64,000 nt of DNA. Origin: Armatimonadetes bacterium DC (lineage in GTDB: Bacteria > Armatimonadota > Fimbriimonadia > Fimbriimonadales > GBS-DC). Position 1 is the stretch's first letter. Each line of letters starts with the position of its first letter. Where the stretch lies: positions 124,001 through 188,000 of the forward strand of contig LDYB01000025.1 in NCBI GenBank assembly GCA_001442985.1, in the 5' to 3' direction. Made by a program: the position numbers and the translations under genes. The notes below the pieces were generated by a model that saw only the letters and a list, made by a program, of their open reading frames with translations, was not told where the DNA came from and searched no databases. Positions 24,260-32,940 of the stretch are shown one piece after another.

Positions 24260-25419
24260 AGACCTTCAGGTCGCACGCCCAGCGTGAGTTCCACGGTGAA
24301 GGTGCGCCCTTCGCGCCATACCTTGAGGGTGATTTTCTGACCAGGACGCGAGCGGCGAATCAGTTCCTGAACCTGATCGGTGCTTCGGATGGGGCGCTGA
24401 TTGATTTCGGTAATCACATCGCCGGGCTGGATGCCCGCCGCCGCAGCTGGGGAGTTCAGGCTCACATCGCCAATAAAGATGCCGTTTCGGGGGAACTGGA
24501 CGCCAGGGAACTCCTGGGCGAGTATCTGACGCAGTGCAGGGTCGTTGATGTCGCCATAGGAGATTCCCATCCACGCCTGCCCGATGGAGCCGTGTTCCAG
24601 AATCTCGCGGATAATCGCGCGGACCCGATTGATGGGGATGGCAAAGCCAATCCCCACATTCGCGCCGACAGGGGAGAAGATGGCAGTGTTAATACCCACC
24701 AGCCGCCCGCGTGAGTCGGCTAACGCCCCGCCCGAGTTGCCCTGATTGATGGCGGCGTCGGTCTGGATCAGCCCGCTGGGGAGTCGCGCGTCTTCCACCT
24801 GGCGATTGATGGCGCTCACAATCCCTGCTGTCACCGTGTTGCCCAAGCCGAACGGGTTGCCGACGGCAATCACCCAGTCGCCCACCCGAAGTTGGTCGGA
24901 GTCGCCCAGTGTCGCGGCGGGCAGGTTGCGGGCATTAATCTTCAGCAGAGCAATATCGTTTTGAGAGTCGGTGCCCAGCACGCTGGCGCGGAAGCGACGC
25001 CCGTCCGCAAGAGTTACCGTAATCTCGCGCGCCACCTCGCGTCCGATTCGCACGACATGGTTGTTGGTGACCACATAGCCATCGGAGCTGATAATCACCC
25101 CGGAGCCTTTGCCTGCCACCTCGCGGCGCATGTCGCCAAAGAACGGGTTGCGAATACGCACCTCGCCCGTGATGTCCACATTCACCACAGCAGGCGAGAT
25201 GCGGGCGGCGGCAGTACGCAACATGGTTTCAAACGAGGTGGGCGGCGGCTCTGCAGGGGCAGGACTTTCTATGGTACGCAGCAGGGCTGTGCGTGAGGGG
25301 TCTTGCTCCGAGACCACAGGGGGCGCGGCGTGTTGCGGACGAAAGTAGGTCTGAAACACATACGCACCTGCGAAAAAGCCCAGACCGAACAGCACCAGAA
25401 ACACCAGAACCTTTCGCAT
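24256..25419 (-). CDS. HtrA/DegP-type periplasmic serine protease
   Basis: A 387-residue membrane-anchored trypsin-like protease with one PDZ domain. A single hydrophobic segment (VLVFLVLFGLGFFAGAYVF) is followed by the catalytic triad in VVTNNHVV (His), NDIALLKINA (Asp) and QGNSGGALADSRG (Ser), then a C-terminal PDZ domain with AAGIQPGDVITEINQRPI. It degrades misfolded envelope proteins. The ATG at 25419 is preceded by GGGAG (25428-25432) and TACACT (25441-25446). It is co-transcribed with the dehydrogenase downstream. Confidence 0.95.
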   Translation of the reverse strand: MRKVLVFLVLFGLGFFAGAYVFQTYFRPQHAAPPVVSEQDPSRTALLRTIESPAPAEPPPTSFETMLRTAAARISPAVVNVDITGEVRIRNPFFGDMRREVAGKGSGVIISSDGYVVTNNHVVRIGREVAREITVTLADGRRFRASVLGTDSQNDIALLKINARNLPAATLGDSDQLRVGDWVIAVGNPFGLGNTVTAGIVSAINRQVEDARLPSGLIQTDAAINQGNSGGALADSRGRLVGINTAIFSPVGANVGIGFAIPINRVRAIIREILEHGSIGQAWMGISYGDINDPALRQILAQEFPGVQFPRNGIFIGDVSLNSPAAAAGIQPGDVITEINQRPIRSTDQVQELIRRSRPGQKITLKVWREGRTFTVELTLGVRPEGL

Positions 25420-25451
25420 ACGGAACACTCCCTGTGATGTAGTGTACCCCA

Positions 25452-27371
25452 TCAACTGCGCTTGAAGCGGCGCTCCAGCTCGCCCCACGAGATGGTGAGC
25501 GTGATCGGGCGCCCGTGCGGACACAGGTAGGGGTTTTCGGTTTTCGCGAGGTCTTCTATCAGTTTCTGCATTTCGGGCATGCTCAGTGGGTCGCCCGCCT
25601 TGACCGCCAGCTTGCAGGCGGTGGTGATCCACACCTGTTCGCGGGCGACGGGCAGGCGCTTGCTGACCGAAAGCTCCACCAGCTCGTCCACAATATCGCG
25701 CAGGGTCTGGATGGGGTCGCGGTTTTTGAGAGCGGCGGGCACGCCCCGAACCAGAAACGAATCGGCGCCGAACGGCTCCAGCTCGAAGCCTATCGCCTGC
25801 AGTTCGGGCAGTTTCTCCTGAAGCAGAATCGCGTCGCGTCGGGAGAGGGTGAGCGGCTCTGGGGTCAGCAGGCGCTGCACGGGCACAGGCGTTGCGCCGC
25901 GCCCCTGCAGAAACTGCTCATACAGCACGCGCTCGTGCGCCACATGCTGGTCAATAATCACCAGCCCGTGCCGGGTGGACGCCACGATGAAGGTGTTCTG
26001 CACCTGTCCCAGAATCTGCAGGTCGTCCAGCAGGTGGGCGAAGGGCAGGTGTGCCGTCTGGGGCGGCGGCTCGATCGCGGGGGAAGTCGCTGGCTCCAGC
26101 AGGCTGGGTTGGGGCGACTCGGCTGGCTCTGGAGAGGGCGGCGCCACAGGGCGCGGGCGCACGCGCCCCCGAAACGGGTCGGGATGTGGCTCGGCTGGTG
26201 GCGCAGGTTCGGGCGCAGGCGGCGCGTCAGGCAAGCCCGCGCGCTGGAGCAGAATTCGGTGAAGCGTTTCGGCATCGGGCGGAGATTCGGTCTCCATCGG
26301 TGCAGGGGCAGGTGCAGGCACGGGCGACGCCTCGCGCTGGGGCGGCAGGGCAGAGGGAATCATCCCATGCTCCAGCAGGCTCCGCCGTATCGCCTCGTAC
26401 ACCGCCTCGAACACCACATGCTCTTTCTGGAAGCGCACCTCAATCTTGGCGGGATGCACATTCACATCCACGAGGCGTGGGTTAATATCCACCAGCAGCA
26501 CGCAGGCGGGGTAGCGCTTTTCGGGCGTGAGGCTTTTGTACGCCTCGTCCAGCGCGGCGGTGAGCGTCTTGTTGCGCACGGGGCGCAGGTTCACATAAAA
26601 ATATTGATGCTGGCGCGTGGGGCGTGTGTGGTGGGGTGGGGCAATCAAGCCGCGTACCCGAACGCCCTCATGAGTCCAGTCCACGCTGACCATGCCGCGC
26701 ACCATCTCGCGTCCCCACACGCTGGCGACTGCCGCGAGCAGGTCGCCCGTGCCAGGGGTGAACAGCAGCTCCTGACGCTCGTGAATCAGCCGAAACGACA
26801 CATCGGGGTAGGCGAAGCAATAGCGGGTCATGGTCTCCACAATATGCCCCAGCTCGGTGGCGACGGTTTTGAGGAACTTGAGCCGCGCGGGCACATTGTA
26901 AAACAGCTCGCGCACGGTTACGGTGGTACCAATCGGCGCGCCAACTTCCTCCACCGTGCGCACCTCGCCTCCCTCCACCACGATTCGCGTGCCAATCGGC
27001 TCTTCGAAGGCGCGGGTAATCAGCTCCAGTTTGCTCACGGAGGCGATGCTGGGCAGTGCTTCTCCTCGGAACCCCAGCGTTTGAATCTGGAGCAGGTCGG
27101 CGTCGGAGGCGATTTTAGAGGTGGCGTGTCGCTCCAGGGCGCGGAGCGCGTCGTCGCGGGTCATGCCGATGCCGTCGTCGCGCACGCGAATGAGCTTGCG
27201 TCCCCCCATCTCCACTTCCACTTCGATTCGGGTCGCACCAGCGTCCAGCGCGTTCTCCACCAGCTCCTTGACCGCCGAAGCGGGGCGCTCCACCACCTCC
27301 CCCGCGGCGATGCGATTCACGACGGTTTCGTCTAACGGCTGAACAGGACGGCGTTCCGGGCGTTGTCGCAT
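25452..27371 (-). CDS. mutL: DNA mismatch repair protein MutL with endonuclease motif
   Basis: A 639-residue MutL. The GHKL ATPase region shows [28 protein letters not shown] and [13 protein letters not shown] ~150-residue proline-rich linker separates it from the dimerisation domain. That domain carries [12 protein letters not shown], matching the DQHA(X)2E(X)4E endonuclease motif with one A-to-V change, plus CPHGRP at the end. It therefore belongs to the nicking MutL type found where MutH is absent. The ATG at 27371 follows TACAAT by 10 nt without a Shine-Dalgarno. It diverges from thrC. Confidence 0.97.
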   Translation of the reverse strand: MRQRPERRPVQPLDETVVNRIAAGEVVERPASAVKELVENALDAGATRIEVEVEMGGRKLIRVRDDGIGMTRDDALRALERHATSKIASDADLLQIQTLGFRGEALPSIASVSKLELITRAFEEPIGTRIVVEGGEVRTVEEVGAPIGTTVTVRELFYNVPARLKFLKTVATELGHIVETMTRYCFAYPDVSFRLIHERQELLFTPGTGDLLAAVASVWGREMVRGMVSVDWTHEGVRVRGLIAPPHHTRPTRQHQYFYVNLRPVRNKTLTAALDEAYKSLTPEKRYPACVLLVDINPRLVDVNVHPAKIEVRFQKEHVVFEAVYEAIRRSLLEHGMIPSALPPQREASPVPAPAPAPMETESPPDAETLHRILLQRAGLPDAPPAPEPAPPAEPHPDPFRGRVRPRPVAPPSPEPAESPQPSLLEPATSPAIEPPPQTAHLPFAHLLDDLQILGQVQNTFIVASTRHGLVIIDQHVAHERVLYEQFLQGRGATPVPVQRLLTPEPLTLSRRDAILLQEKLPELQAIGFELEPFGADSFLVRGVPAALKNRDPIQTLRDIVDELVELSVSKRLPVAREQVWITTACKLAVKAGDPLSMPEMQKLIEDLAKTENPYLCPHGRPITLTISWGELERRFKRS

Positions 27372-27381
27372 TGGTGAGAAG

Positions 27382-27387
27382 ATTGTA
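27382..27387 (-). promoter_or_regulatory. -10 box TACAAT of mutL, leaderless
   Basis: GGGTACAAT on the minus strand, 10 nt before the mutL ATG; back to back with the thrC promoter 13 bp away. Confidence 0.55.
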
Positions 27388-27399
27388 CCCGAATCGAGG

Positions 27400-27405
27400 T
27401 ATACT
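27400..27405 (+). promoter_or_regulatory. -10 box TATACT of thrC
   Basis: AGGTATACT, 12 nt before the thrC ATG at 27418. Confidence 0.55.
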
Positions 27406-27417
27406 GCCTGTGGAGCG

Positions 27418-28479
27418 ATGTTTTGCGGTGTCATTGCACGCTATCGCGCGTACCTGCCTGTGAGCGAGCGGACGCCTGTCGTTACGCTGAACGAGGGCAA
27501 CACGCCGCTGATCGAGGCGCCGCGCCTCGCCAGCCTCATTCACCCAGAAGCGCGACTCTATTTGAAGTTTGAGGGCGCGAACCCGACAGGCTCGTTCAAG
27601 GATCGGGGCATGACGCTTGCCATCTCCAAAGCGCTGGAAGAGGGGGCGCAGGCGGTGATTTGCGCGTCCACGGGCAACACCTCCGCGTCGGCGGCGGCGT
27701 ATGCGGCGCGGGCGGGGATGCGATGCTTTGTGCTGCTTCCGCAGGGCAAGGTCGCGCTGGGCAAACTCACGCAGGCGCTGATGCACGGCGCACAGGTGCT
27801 GCAGGTAGAGGGCAACTTCGACGACGCGCTCCGACTGGTGCGCGCCATCAGCGAGCAGTTCCCCATCACGATTGTGAACTCGGTGAACCCCTATCGGGCG
27901 GAAGGGCAGAAGACCGCCGCGTTTGAGATTTGCGACGATCTGGGCGACGCGCCCGATTATCACGCAATTCCCGTTGGCAACGCCCGCAATATCGCGTCCT
28001 ACTGGATGGGCTATCGGGAGTATTATGCGCTGGGCAAGACGACGCGCCTGCCCAAAATGCTCGGCTTTCAGGCGGTGGGCGCCGCGCCGTTTATTCACGG
28101 ACATCCTATCGAGAAGCCCGAAACGATTGCAACCGCCATCCGTATCGGCAACCCCGCAGGCTGGAACGAGGCGATTCAAGCCCAGCGGGAGTCAGGCGGG
28201 CTGTTCTGCGCCGTGAGCGATGAGGAGATTCTGGACGCCTATCGCCTGCTGGCGCGGCTGGAGGGGGTATTCGCCGAGCCTGCCAGCGTCGCCCCCATTG
28301 CAGGACTGCTCAAACTGGCGCAGGAAGGCTACTTCCAGCAGCCTTGCACGATTGCCGTGACGCTCACGGGGCATGGTCTCAAAGACCCTGACACGGCACT
28401 CCTGGCCAGCGCATGCGAGCCGCTGAGCGTGCCTGTGGATTACGACGCCGTTGTGCGGGCGATGGGGCTGAAGGGCTAA
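27418..28479 (+). CDS. thrC: Threonine synthase
   Basis: A 353-residue PLP enzyme that converts O-phosphohomoserine to threonine. The N-terminal [12 protein letters not shown]...[10 protein letters not shown] is diagnostic, the PLP lysine is in [14 protein letters not shown] and the phosphate-binding loop in [19 protein letters not shown]. Length is normal for the compact bacterial class. No other threonine-pathway gene is adjacent. The stop overlaps that of the opposing dehydrogenase gene by 4 nt. Confidence 0.97.
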   Translation: MFCGVIARYRAYLPVSERTPVVTLNEGNTPLIEAPRLASLIHPEARLYLKFEGANPTGSFKDRGMTLAISKALEEGAQAVICASTGNTSASAAAYAARAGMRCFVLLPQGKVALGKLTQALMHGAQVLQVEGNFDDALRLVRAISEQFPITIVNSVNPYRAEGQKTAAFEICDDLGDAPDYHAIPVGNARNIASYWMGYREYYALGKTTRLPKMLGFQAVGAAPFIHGHPIEKPETIATAIRIGNPAGWNEAIQAQRESGGLFCAVSDEEILDAYRLLARLEGVFAEPASVAPIAGLLKLAQEGYFQQPCTIAVTLTGHGLKDPDTALLASACEPLSVPVDYDAVVRAMGLKG

Positions 28480-29489
28480 CGCATCTGCACAATCGGCTTG
28501 TAAACCTTCTTCGCTTCGGCGTCCGCGAATGCCTGCTCAATCGCGTCAAACGGGTAGGTCTGGGTCAGCCCGTCAAAGCGCAGTTTGCGCTGAGCGACCA
28601 GCGTCAGGCTGTGTTCCCATGCGTGATTGCTGGAGCGCGAGCCAATCACCGTGAGCTCCTTCACGAGAATCTGGTACCAGTCCACCTGCACGGGTTCGGG
28701 GCGGTAGCCGAACACGATAATGCGCCCCGCCTTGCTGGCAAGCTCAACACAGGTCTGGGCGGCGGTTGGGGAGCCTGCGGCATCAACCACCACGCTGGCG
28801 CCGCGCCCGTCGGTGTGTGCAAGTATCAGTTCACGCGCTTCCTCCGGGGTGGCGGTATGTGCCTGCGTATGCTGGCTCGCCAGTTCGCGCCGATGGGGCA
28901 GGGGGTCAATCCCGAAAAGGGTCTGAACGCCCCACAGCCGCGCCAGTTGCAGGTAGATTTGCCCGAAGAAGCCCAGCCCCACCACCGCCACGGGCTCGTC
29001 GGGGCGCGGGTTGGCAAGGTTCATGCCTGCCACACAGGTTGCCACTGGCTCCACCAGCGCGAACTCGTGCAGGGGCAAATCGCCTTCGGGCACGCGATAG
29101 AGATTACGAGGGGGCACGGCGATATAGTCCGCGAAGCCTCCGTCGGTGCTGATGCCGATATGCTCCAGACGCTCGCACAGGTTCAGTCGCCCACGCCGAC
29201 AGAAGTAGCACGCGCCGCACACAATCTGGGGGTCTATCACCACAGGGTCGCTCACCTGAAGCGCGCCTCTGTAGTCAGCGGGCAGGTGGGCGATGCGCCC
29301 CACAATCTCGTGCCCCAGCGTGAGGGGGTTGCCGCGCCACGCACCGTGTCCCAGATTTTTCAGGTGCAGGTCCGTGCCGCAGACCCCGCATGCCAGCACT
29401 TCCACCAGCGCCTCGTTGGGCTGGGGCGCGGGGTCGGGCAGTTCCACACGCTGGACGGTGTGCGGCGCAACCAGTCGGAACGCGCGCAT
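28476..29489 (-). CDS. Zinc-containing alcohol/polyol dehydrogenase (MDR family)
   Basis: A 337-residue medium-chain dehydrogenase. Catalytic zinc residues lie in [10 protein letters not shown] and LTLGHEIVG, the structural zinc lobe is [15 protein letters not shown], and the NAD-binding loop is [17 protein letters not shown]. It resembles sorbitol, threonine or galactitol dehydrogenases; the substrate cannot be fixed by reading. The start lies 3 nt after the argJ stop, so both are on one mRNA. Confidence 0.93.
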   Translation of the reverse strand: MRAFRLVAPHTVQRVELPDPAPQPNEALVEVLACGVCGTDLHLKNLGHGAWRGNPLTLGHEIVGRIAHLPADYRGALQVSDPVVIDPQIVCGACYFCRRGRLNLCERLEHIGISTDGGFADYIAVPPRNLYRVPEGDLPLHEFALVEPVATCVAGMNLANPRPDEPVAVVGLGFFGQIYLQLARLWGVQTLFGIDPLPHRRELASQHTQAHTATPEEARELILAHTDGRGASVVVDAAGSPTAAQTCVELASKAGRIIVFGYRPEPVQVDWYQILVKELTVIGSRSSNHAWEHSLTLVAQRKLRFDGLTQTYPFDAIEQAFADAEAKKVYKPIVQMR

Positions 29490-29492
29490 GGC

Positions 29493-30692
29493 TTATGTGC
29501 GGTAGTGGGCGTTGATCTTCACATACTCGGCGGTCAGGTCGCTGCTCCAGAAGGTGGCGCTGGCGTCGCCCTGATTCAGCTCCAGCAGCAGCTCAACGGT
29601 GTCCGACTGGAGCCGCTGAATCAGGTCGCGTTCGTCGTACTGGGTGGGTTGACCGTTCTCAAAGACTCGCACACCCTGCATCGTGAGCGCCATCTGGTTC
29701 ACATCGATTGGCACGCCCGCGCGTCCCGCCGCGGCGATCACCCGTCCCCAGTTCGGGTCGCCGCCGTGGATTGCCGTCTTGACCAGCAGCGATTCGGCAA
29801 TCGTGCGGGCGATTTTGCGTGCCGATTCGCGCGAATCGGCGCCCACCACCTTGACCTCAAACAGTTTGGTGGCGCCTTCGCCATCCCGCACGATACGCTT
29901 CGCGAGGTACTCGCACACCTGATAGAGCGCCTCTTCAAACGCCCCAGGGCTTGCCTCGCTGAGGCGAACCCCCGACGCACCGTTGGCGAGCATAATCACC
30001 GAGTCGTTGGTGCTGGTGTCGCCGTCCACGGTGATGGAGTTGAAGGTGGCGTCCACCACCCGCGCCAGAATGGGCTGGAGCTGGGCGTGAGGAATCTCCG
30101 CATCGGTGGTGATGAAGGCGAGCATGGTCGCCATGTTGGGGGCAATCATCCCTGCGCCTTTGGCGATGGCGCCGATGCGCACTGTGCCATCGGGTGTGGA
30201 CACTTCGATGCTGGCGCGTTTGGGGAAGGTGTCGGTGGTCAGAATGGCGTCGGCGGTGGCGCGGTCGTCGCCGTCGCTGAGGCGCTCAAAGAGCTGGGCA
30301 ATCCCCGCTTCAATCGCGTTCATCGGCAGGGGCACGCCAATCACGCCTGTGGAGGCGACGGCGACCTGCGTGGGTTCGCAACCGAGCCGTTGCGCCACCA
30401 GTTGCGCCATCCGCTCGGCGTCGCGCTCGCCCTGCGCCCCCGTCAGGCAGTTCGCGTTCCCACTGTTGGCGACAATCGCCCACGCCTGACCGCCCTGCAC
30501 CACCTTACGCGACCAGCGCACGGGCGCCGCGCACGCCTGATTCGTGGTGAACACGCCCGCCACAGTCGCCAGCCTGTCAGACACAATCAGAGCCAGGTCC
30601 AGCAGCCCCGGTTTTTTGATCCCGCAGTAGACGCCTGCGCTTTTGAACCCTTTCGGGAAGTTGACGCCCAGTTGGGTGTTGAGGGTACTCAT
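29493..30692 (-). CDS. argJ: Bifunctional glutamate N-acetyltransferase / amino-acid acetyltransferase
   Basis: A 399-residue ArgJ, catalysing transacetylation from N-acetylornithine to glutamate (the fifth step) and possibly the first step of arginine synthesis. The self-cleavage site is in KGAGMIAPNMATMLAFITTD, where the Thr of AT-M is the new N-terminal nucleophile; SSDLTAEYVKINAHY is the typical C-terminus. The ATG at 30692 follows TACAAT by 8 nt. No other arg genes are seen nearby. Confidence 0.97.
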   Translation of the reverse strand: MSTLNTQLGVNFPKGFKSAGVYCGIKKPGLLDLALIVSDRLATVAGVFTTNQACAAPVRWSRKVVQGGQAWAIVANSGNANCLTGAQGERDAERMAQLVAQRLGCEPTQVAVASTGVIGVPLPMNAIEAGIAQLFERLSDGDDRATADAILTTDTFPKRASIEVSTPDGTVRIGAIAKGAGMIAPNMATMLAFITTDAEIPHAQLQPILARVVDATFNSITVDGDTSTNDSVIMLANGASGVRLSEASPGAFEEALYQVCEYLAKRIVRDGEGATKLFEVKVVGADSRESARKIARTIAESLLVKTAIHGGDPNWGRVIAAAGRAGVPIDVNQMALTMQGVRVFENGQPTQYDERDLIQRLQSDTVELLLELNQGDASATFWSSDLTAEYVKINAHYRT

Positions 30693-30700
30693 GGCGTGCA

Positions 30701-30706
30701 ATTGTA
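30701..30706 (-). promoter_or_regulatory. -10 box TACAAT of argJ, leaderless
   Basis: GGGTACAAT on the minus strand, 8 nt before the argJ ATG. Confidence 0.6.
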
Positions 30707-30712
30707 CCCCAC

Positions 30713-32377
30713 TTAGCGTTCCTCGCGGCGGCGCTCGCCCTCGCCTTCATTCAGTTCGAACTGGCGCCGCTGGGGACCGCTGAACGGCGGCTTCAGCACT
30801 TTGTCGCCCTCGCGCAGCCCTTCCAGAATCTCGGCGTGGCGGGTATTCCGCAAGCCGACCTTGATGAACACTTTTTCGGTTCTCGGTGCGCCGTCGGCTG
30901 TGTTGCCCACAATCTTCAACACATAGTCGCGCCCGTTTTCGGTGCCGATGGCTTCCAGCGGGAGGCGCAACACATTCTGTTTGCGGGCGGTGAGAATACG
31001 GCAGCGTGCGGTCATGCCAGGGCGCAGGGCAGGGTCCGAGCCGTCCAGATAGACCTCTACAGGGAACTTGACCACACTGAGCGCGGAGACCTGTCCTGTT
31101 GTCGACTGCTGTGAGGCGGGCGCAATCTTGCGCACCGTGCCCCTGAATTTGCGGTTGGGCAGGGCATCTACGGTGATTTCAACCGGCATGCCGAGTTTGA
31201 CTTTGGCGACATCCAGTTCGTTGAGGTTCAGGCGCACGCGCATCTGGGCGAGGTCTGCCACCTGCATGATGGGCGTGCCTTCGCCGAAGCCTGTGGTGCC
31301 CGACATCACCAGCTCGCCGACCTCGCGGTAGCGTCGGGTCACGACGCCGCGAATGGGGCTGCGCACATCGGTCTCGTTGAACTGGATCATGAGGTTCTGA
31401 TACTGGCTGAGCGCCTGCTTTTCGCTGGCTTGCGCCTGTCGCAGCTCCGCCTGACGCATTTCGATGGTGCGCAGCTGGGCGCGGGCGCTTTCCAGTTCGG
31501 CAAGGGCGGATTCCAGTTGCTTGCGTTTGATTTCGTCCTGCACGGCGCTGGCGCGGGCGCGTTCCAGGTCAGCGCGCGCCGATTCGAGCCGTGCGCGGGC
31601 TTCTTCCAGCTCGATGCGCTGTTGTTCGGCAAGTTGTTGCTGGCGCTGTTCGGCGGCGCGGAGCTGGCTCTGAGCGAGCGTGAGGGCGGTCTCCGCACTG
31701 TCCAGTTGCTGGCGCGAGACATAGCCCTTCTCGTGAAGTCTGGTGAGGCGTTCGTAGTTGCGCTGGGCTTCCTGCAGGCGCGCCTGCGCGTCGCGGACGG
31801 CGTTCGCCACCTCGGTACGCTCCTGCGGGTGCTTCACGGTTTCCAGCAGGCGCAGGTTCTCCTGAGCGCTTTTGTAAGCCGCCTCTGCTGACTGGAGGCT
31901 CGCCTGCGTAATCTGGGGCTGTGATTCTGCCTCGCGTTTGAGTTGCTCGTAGCGCAGTTCTGCCTGACGCACGCGGATTCGCGCCTGTTGCGCCTCAATT
32001 TCCAGCGCGAGTCGGGCGCGCTCGGCATTCGCTTTCGCCGACTCGACCTGCGCACTGCCCTGCTCCACCTGCTGGCGAATCTCGCGAGGATCAATTCGCG
32101 CCAGCAGTTGACCCTGTTCCACGAGCGCGCCCTCGTCCACGAACAGCGCCTCGATGCGTCCGGGCACGCGGGATTTAATTTCCACCACGCGCACGGGTTC
32201 AATCGCGCCCGATTCGCTGACTTCCACGCTCACCTCACCGCGCTCGACGGTGTAGATGCGCCCGTTTGTCCCCTCGGTGTTCGCACGAACACTTTTACCG
32301 CCCAGAATCCACAAAACGCCCCCGACCATCACCAGCAGTACGAGGGCGATCCCACATCCGACCAGTCCCTTTCGCAT
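30713..32377 (-). CDS. Efflux transporter periplasmic adaptor (HlyD/RND type)
   Basis: A 554-residue membrane fusion protein. One N-terminal membrane helix (IALVLLVMVGGVLWILGG), then the biotinyl-lipoyl half motif VSESGAIEPVRVVEIKSRVPG, a very long coiled coil (~90-335, dominated by A/R/E/Q/L heptads), the returning lipoyl half (TDVRSPIRGVVTRRYREVGE) and a beta-barrel/membrane-proximal part. Such adaptors link an inner-membrane MacB or RND pump to an outer channel. The MacB-like permease at 42.5 kb is a possible partner; no ATPase or TolC homolog is adjacent. GGGGAG (32388-32393) and TATACT (32399-32404) precede the ATG. Confidence 0.9.
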   Translation of the reverse strand: MRKGLVGCGIALVLLVMVGGVLWILGGKSVRANTEGTNGRIYTVERGEVSVEVSESGAIEPVRVVEIKSRVPGRIEALFVDEGALVEQGQLLARIDPREIRQQVEQGSAQVESAKANAERARLALEIEAQQARIRVRQAELRYEQLKREAESQPQITQASLQSAEAAYKSAQENLRLLETVKHPQERTEVANAVRDAQARLQEAQRNYERLTRLHEKGYVSRQQLDSAETALTLAQSQLRAAEQRQQQLAEQQRIELEEARARLESARADLERARASAVQDEIKRKQLESALAELESARAQLRTIEMRQAELRQAQASEKQALSQYQNLMIQFNETDVRSPIRGVVTRRYREVGELVMSGTTGFGEGTPIMQVADLAQMRVRLNLNELDVAKVKLGMPVEITVDALPNRKFRGTVRKIAPASQQSTTGQVSALSVVKFPVEVYLDGSDPALRPGMTARCRILTARKQNVLRLPLEAIGTENGRDYVLKIVGNTADGAPRTEKVFIKVGLRNTRHAEILEGLREGDKVLKPPFSGPQRRQFELNEGEGERRREER

Positions 32378-32398
32378 CGTTCGGTTTCTCCCCGCGAA

Positions 32399-32404
32399 AG
32401 TATA
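32399..32404 (-). promoter_or_regulatory. -10 box TATACT of the adaptor gene
   Basis: AGGTATACT on the minus strand, with a 21 nt leader containing GGGGAG. Confidence 0.5.
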
Positions 32405-32449
32405 CCTTTCACGGGGGTGTTGAGTTCCCGCTAAGGGGGGAAAGAGGGC

Positions 32450-32478
32450 AAAACGCCCCCAGAATCTCAGGGGCGTTT
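32450..32478 (-). terminator. Intrinsic terminator of the WD40-lipoprotein operon
   Basis: A 9 bp stem AAACGCCCC / GGGGCGTTT with a 10 nt loop, followed on the minus strand by TTTT, 22 bp past the lipoprotein stop. Confidence 0.7.
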
Positions 32479-32499
32479 CGTTTGCGTGCTATGTTCGCA

Positions 32500-32925
32500 T
32501 TAAAAGGGCGGCGAGGGCGGGTTGCCCGCGAGGCGCACAGTTTTGGTATCGGAAGCACGATTGCCCGCGCCATCCACCGCCCGGAGCTCCACGCGCAAAT
32601 CGCCTGAAATGCCACTCCAGTTCGCGGTGAAGCTGCCCTGATAGGTCGTGCCCGATAGGGTGAGCGCCACACTGACCTGCCTGTTGTCAGGGTAGGTCAA
32701 CACTGCGAGGACGCTCTGCACGCCAGAGCCTGCGTCGGAGACAGTCGCGCTAATCTGAGCGGAATCGCCGACGGTGAGCAGGCTGGGCGAGACGCCCCAG
32801 CTGCCAATCGTGGGCGGTGTGGAGTCGGTTTGCGTGCCGCCTCCGCCGCCTCCACCACCCCCTCCGCCGCAGGCGAGGGTGAAAAGCACTGCGATCAGTC
32901 CCAGAACCATCACAAGCGTGCGCAT
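32500..32925 (-). CDS. Lipoprotein with poly-glycine linker and Ig-like domain
   Basis: A 141-residue exported lipoprotein. The signal peptide ends in the lipobox LFTLAC, and the lipidated cysteine is followed by eleven glycines and TQTDSTPP, a flexible tether. The rest (about 40-135) is a beta-sandwich-like domain with SVSPSLLTVGDSA-type and VELRAVDGAGNRAS motifs seen in bacterial Ig-like folds. GGAGG lies 5 nt before the ATG, and the gene starts 15 bp after the stop of the giant WD40 protein, so they are probably co-transcribed. Function unknown. Confidence 0.85.
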   Translation of the reverse strand: MRTLVMVLGLIAVLFTLACGGGGGGGGGGGTQTDSTPPTIGSWGVSPSLLTVGDSAQISATVSDAGSGVQSVLAVLTYPDNRQVSVALTLSGTTYQGSFTANWSGISGDLRVELRAVDGAGNRASDTKTVRLAGNPPSPPF

Positions 32926-32940
32926 ACGAGCCTCCTTCGG

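Noticed and set aside
25515-27335. A 606-codon open frame antisense to mutL
   Set aside because: It mirrors the high-GC codon structure of mutL on the other strand, is rich in His/Gln/Arg without any domain, and mutL itself has all conserved motifs.
28413-30716. A 767-codon open frame antisense to the dehydrogenase and argJ
   Set aside because: Same effect: composition typical of antisense frames, and it runs across two well-supported genes and their junction.
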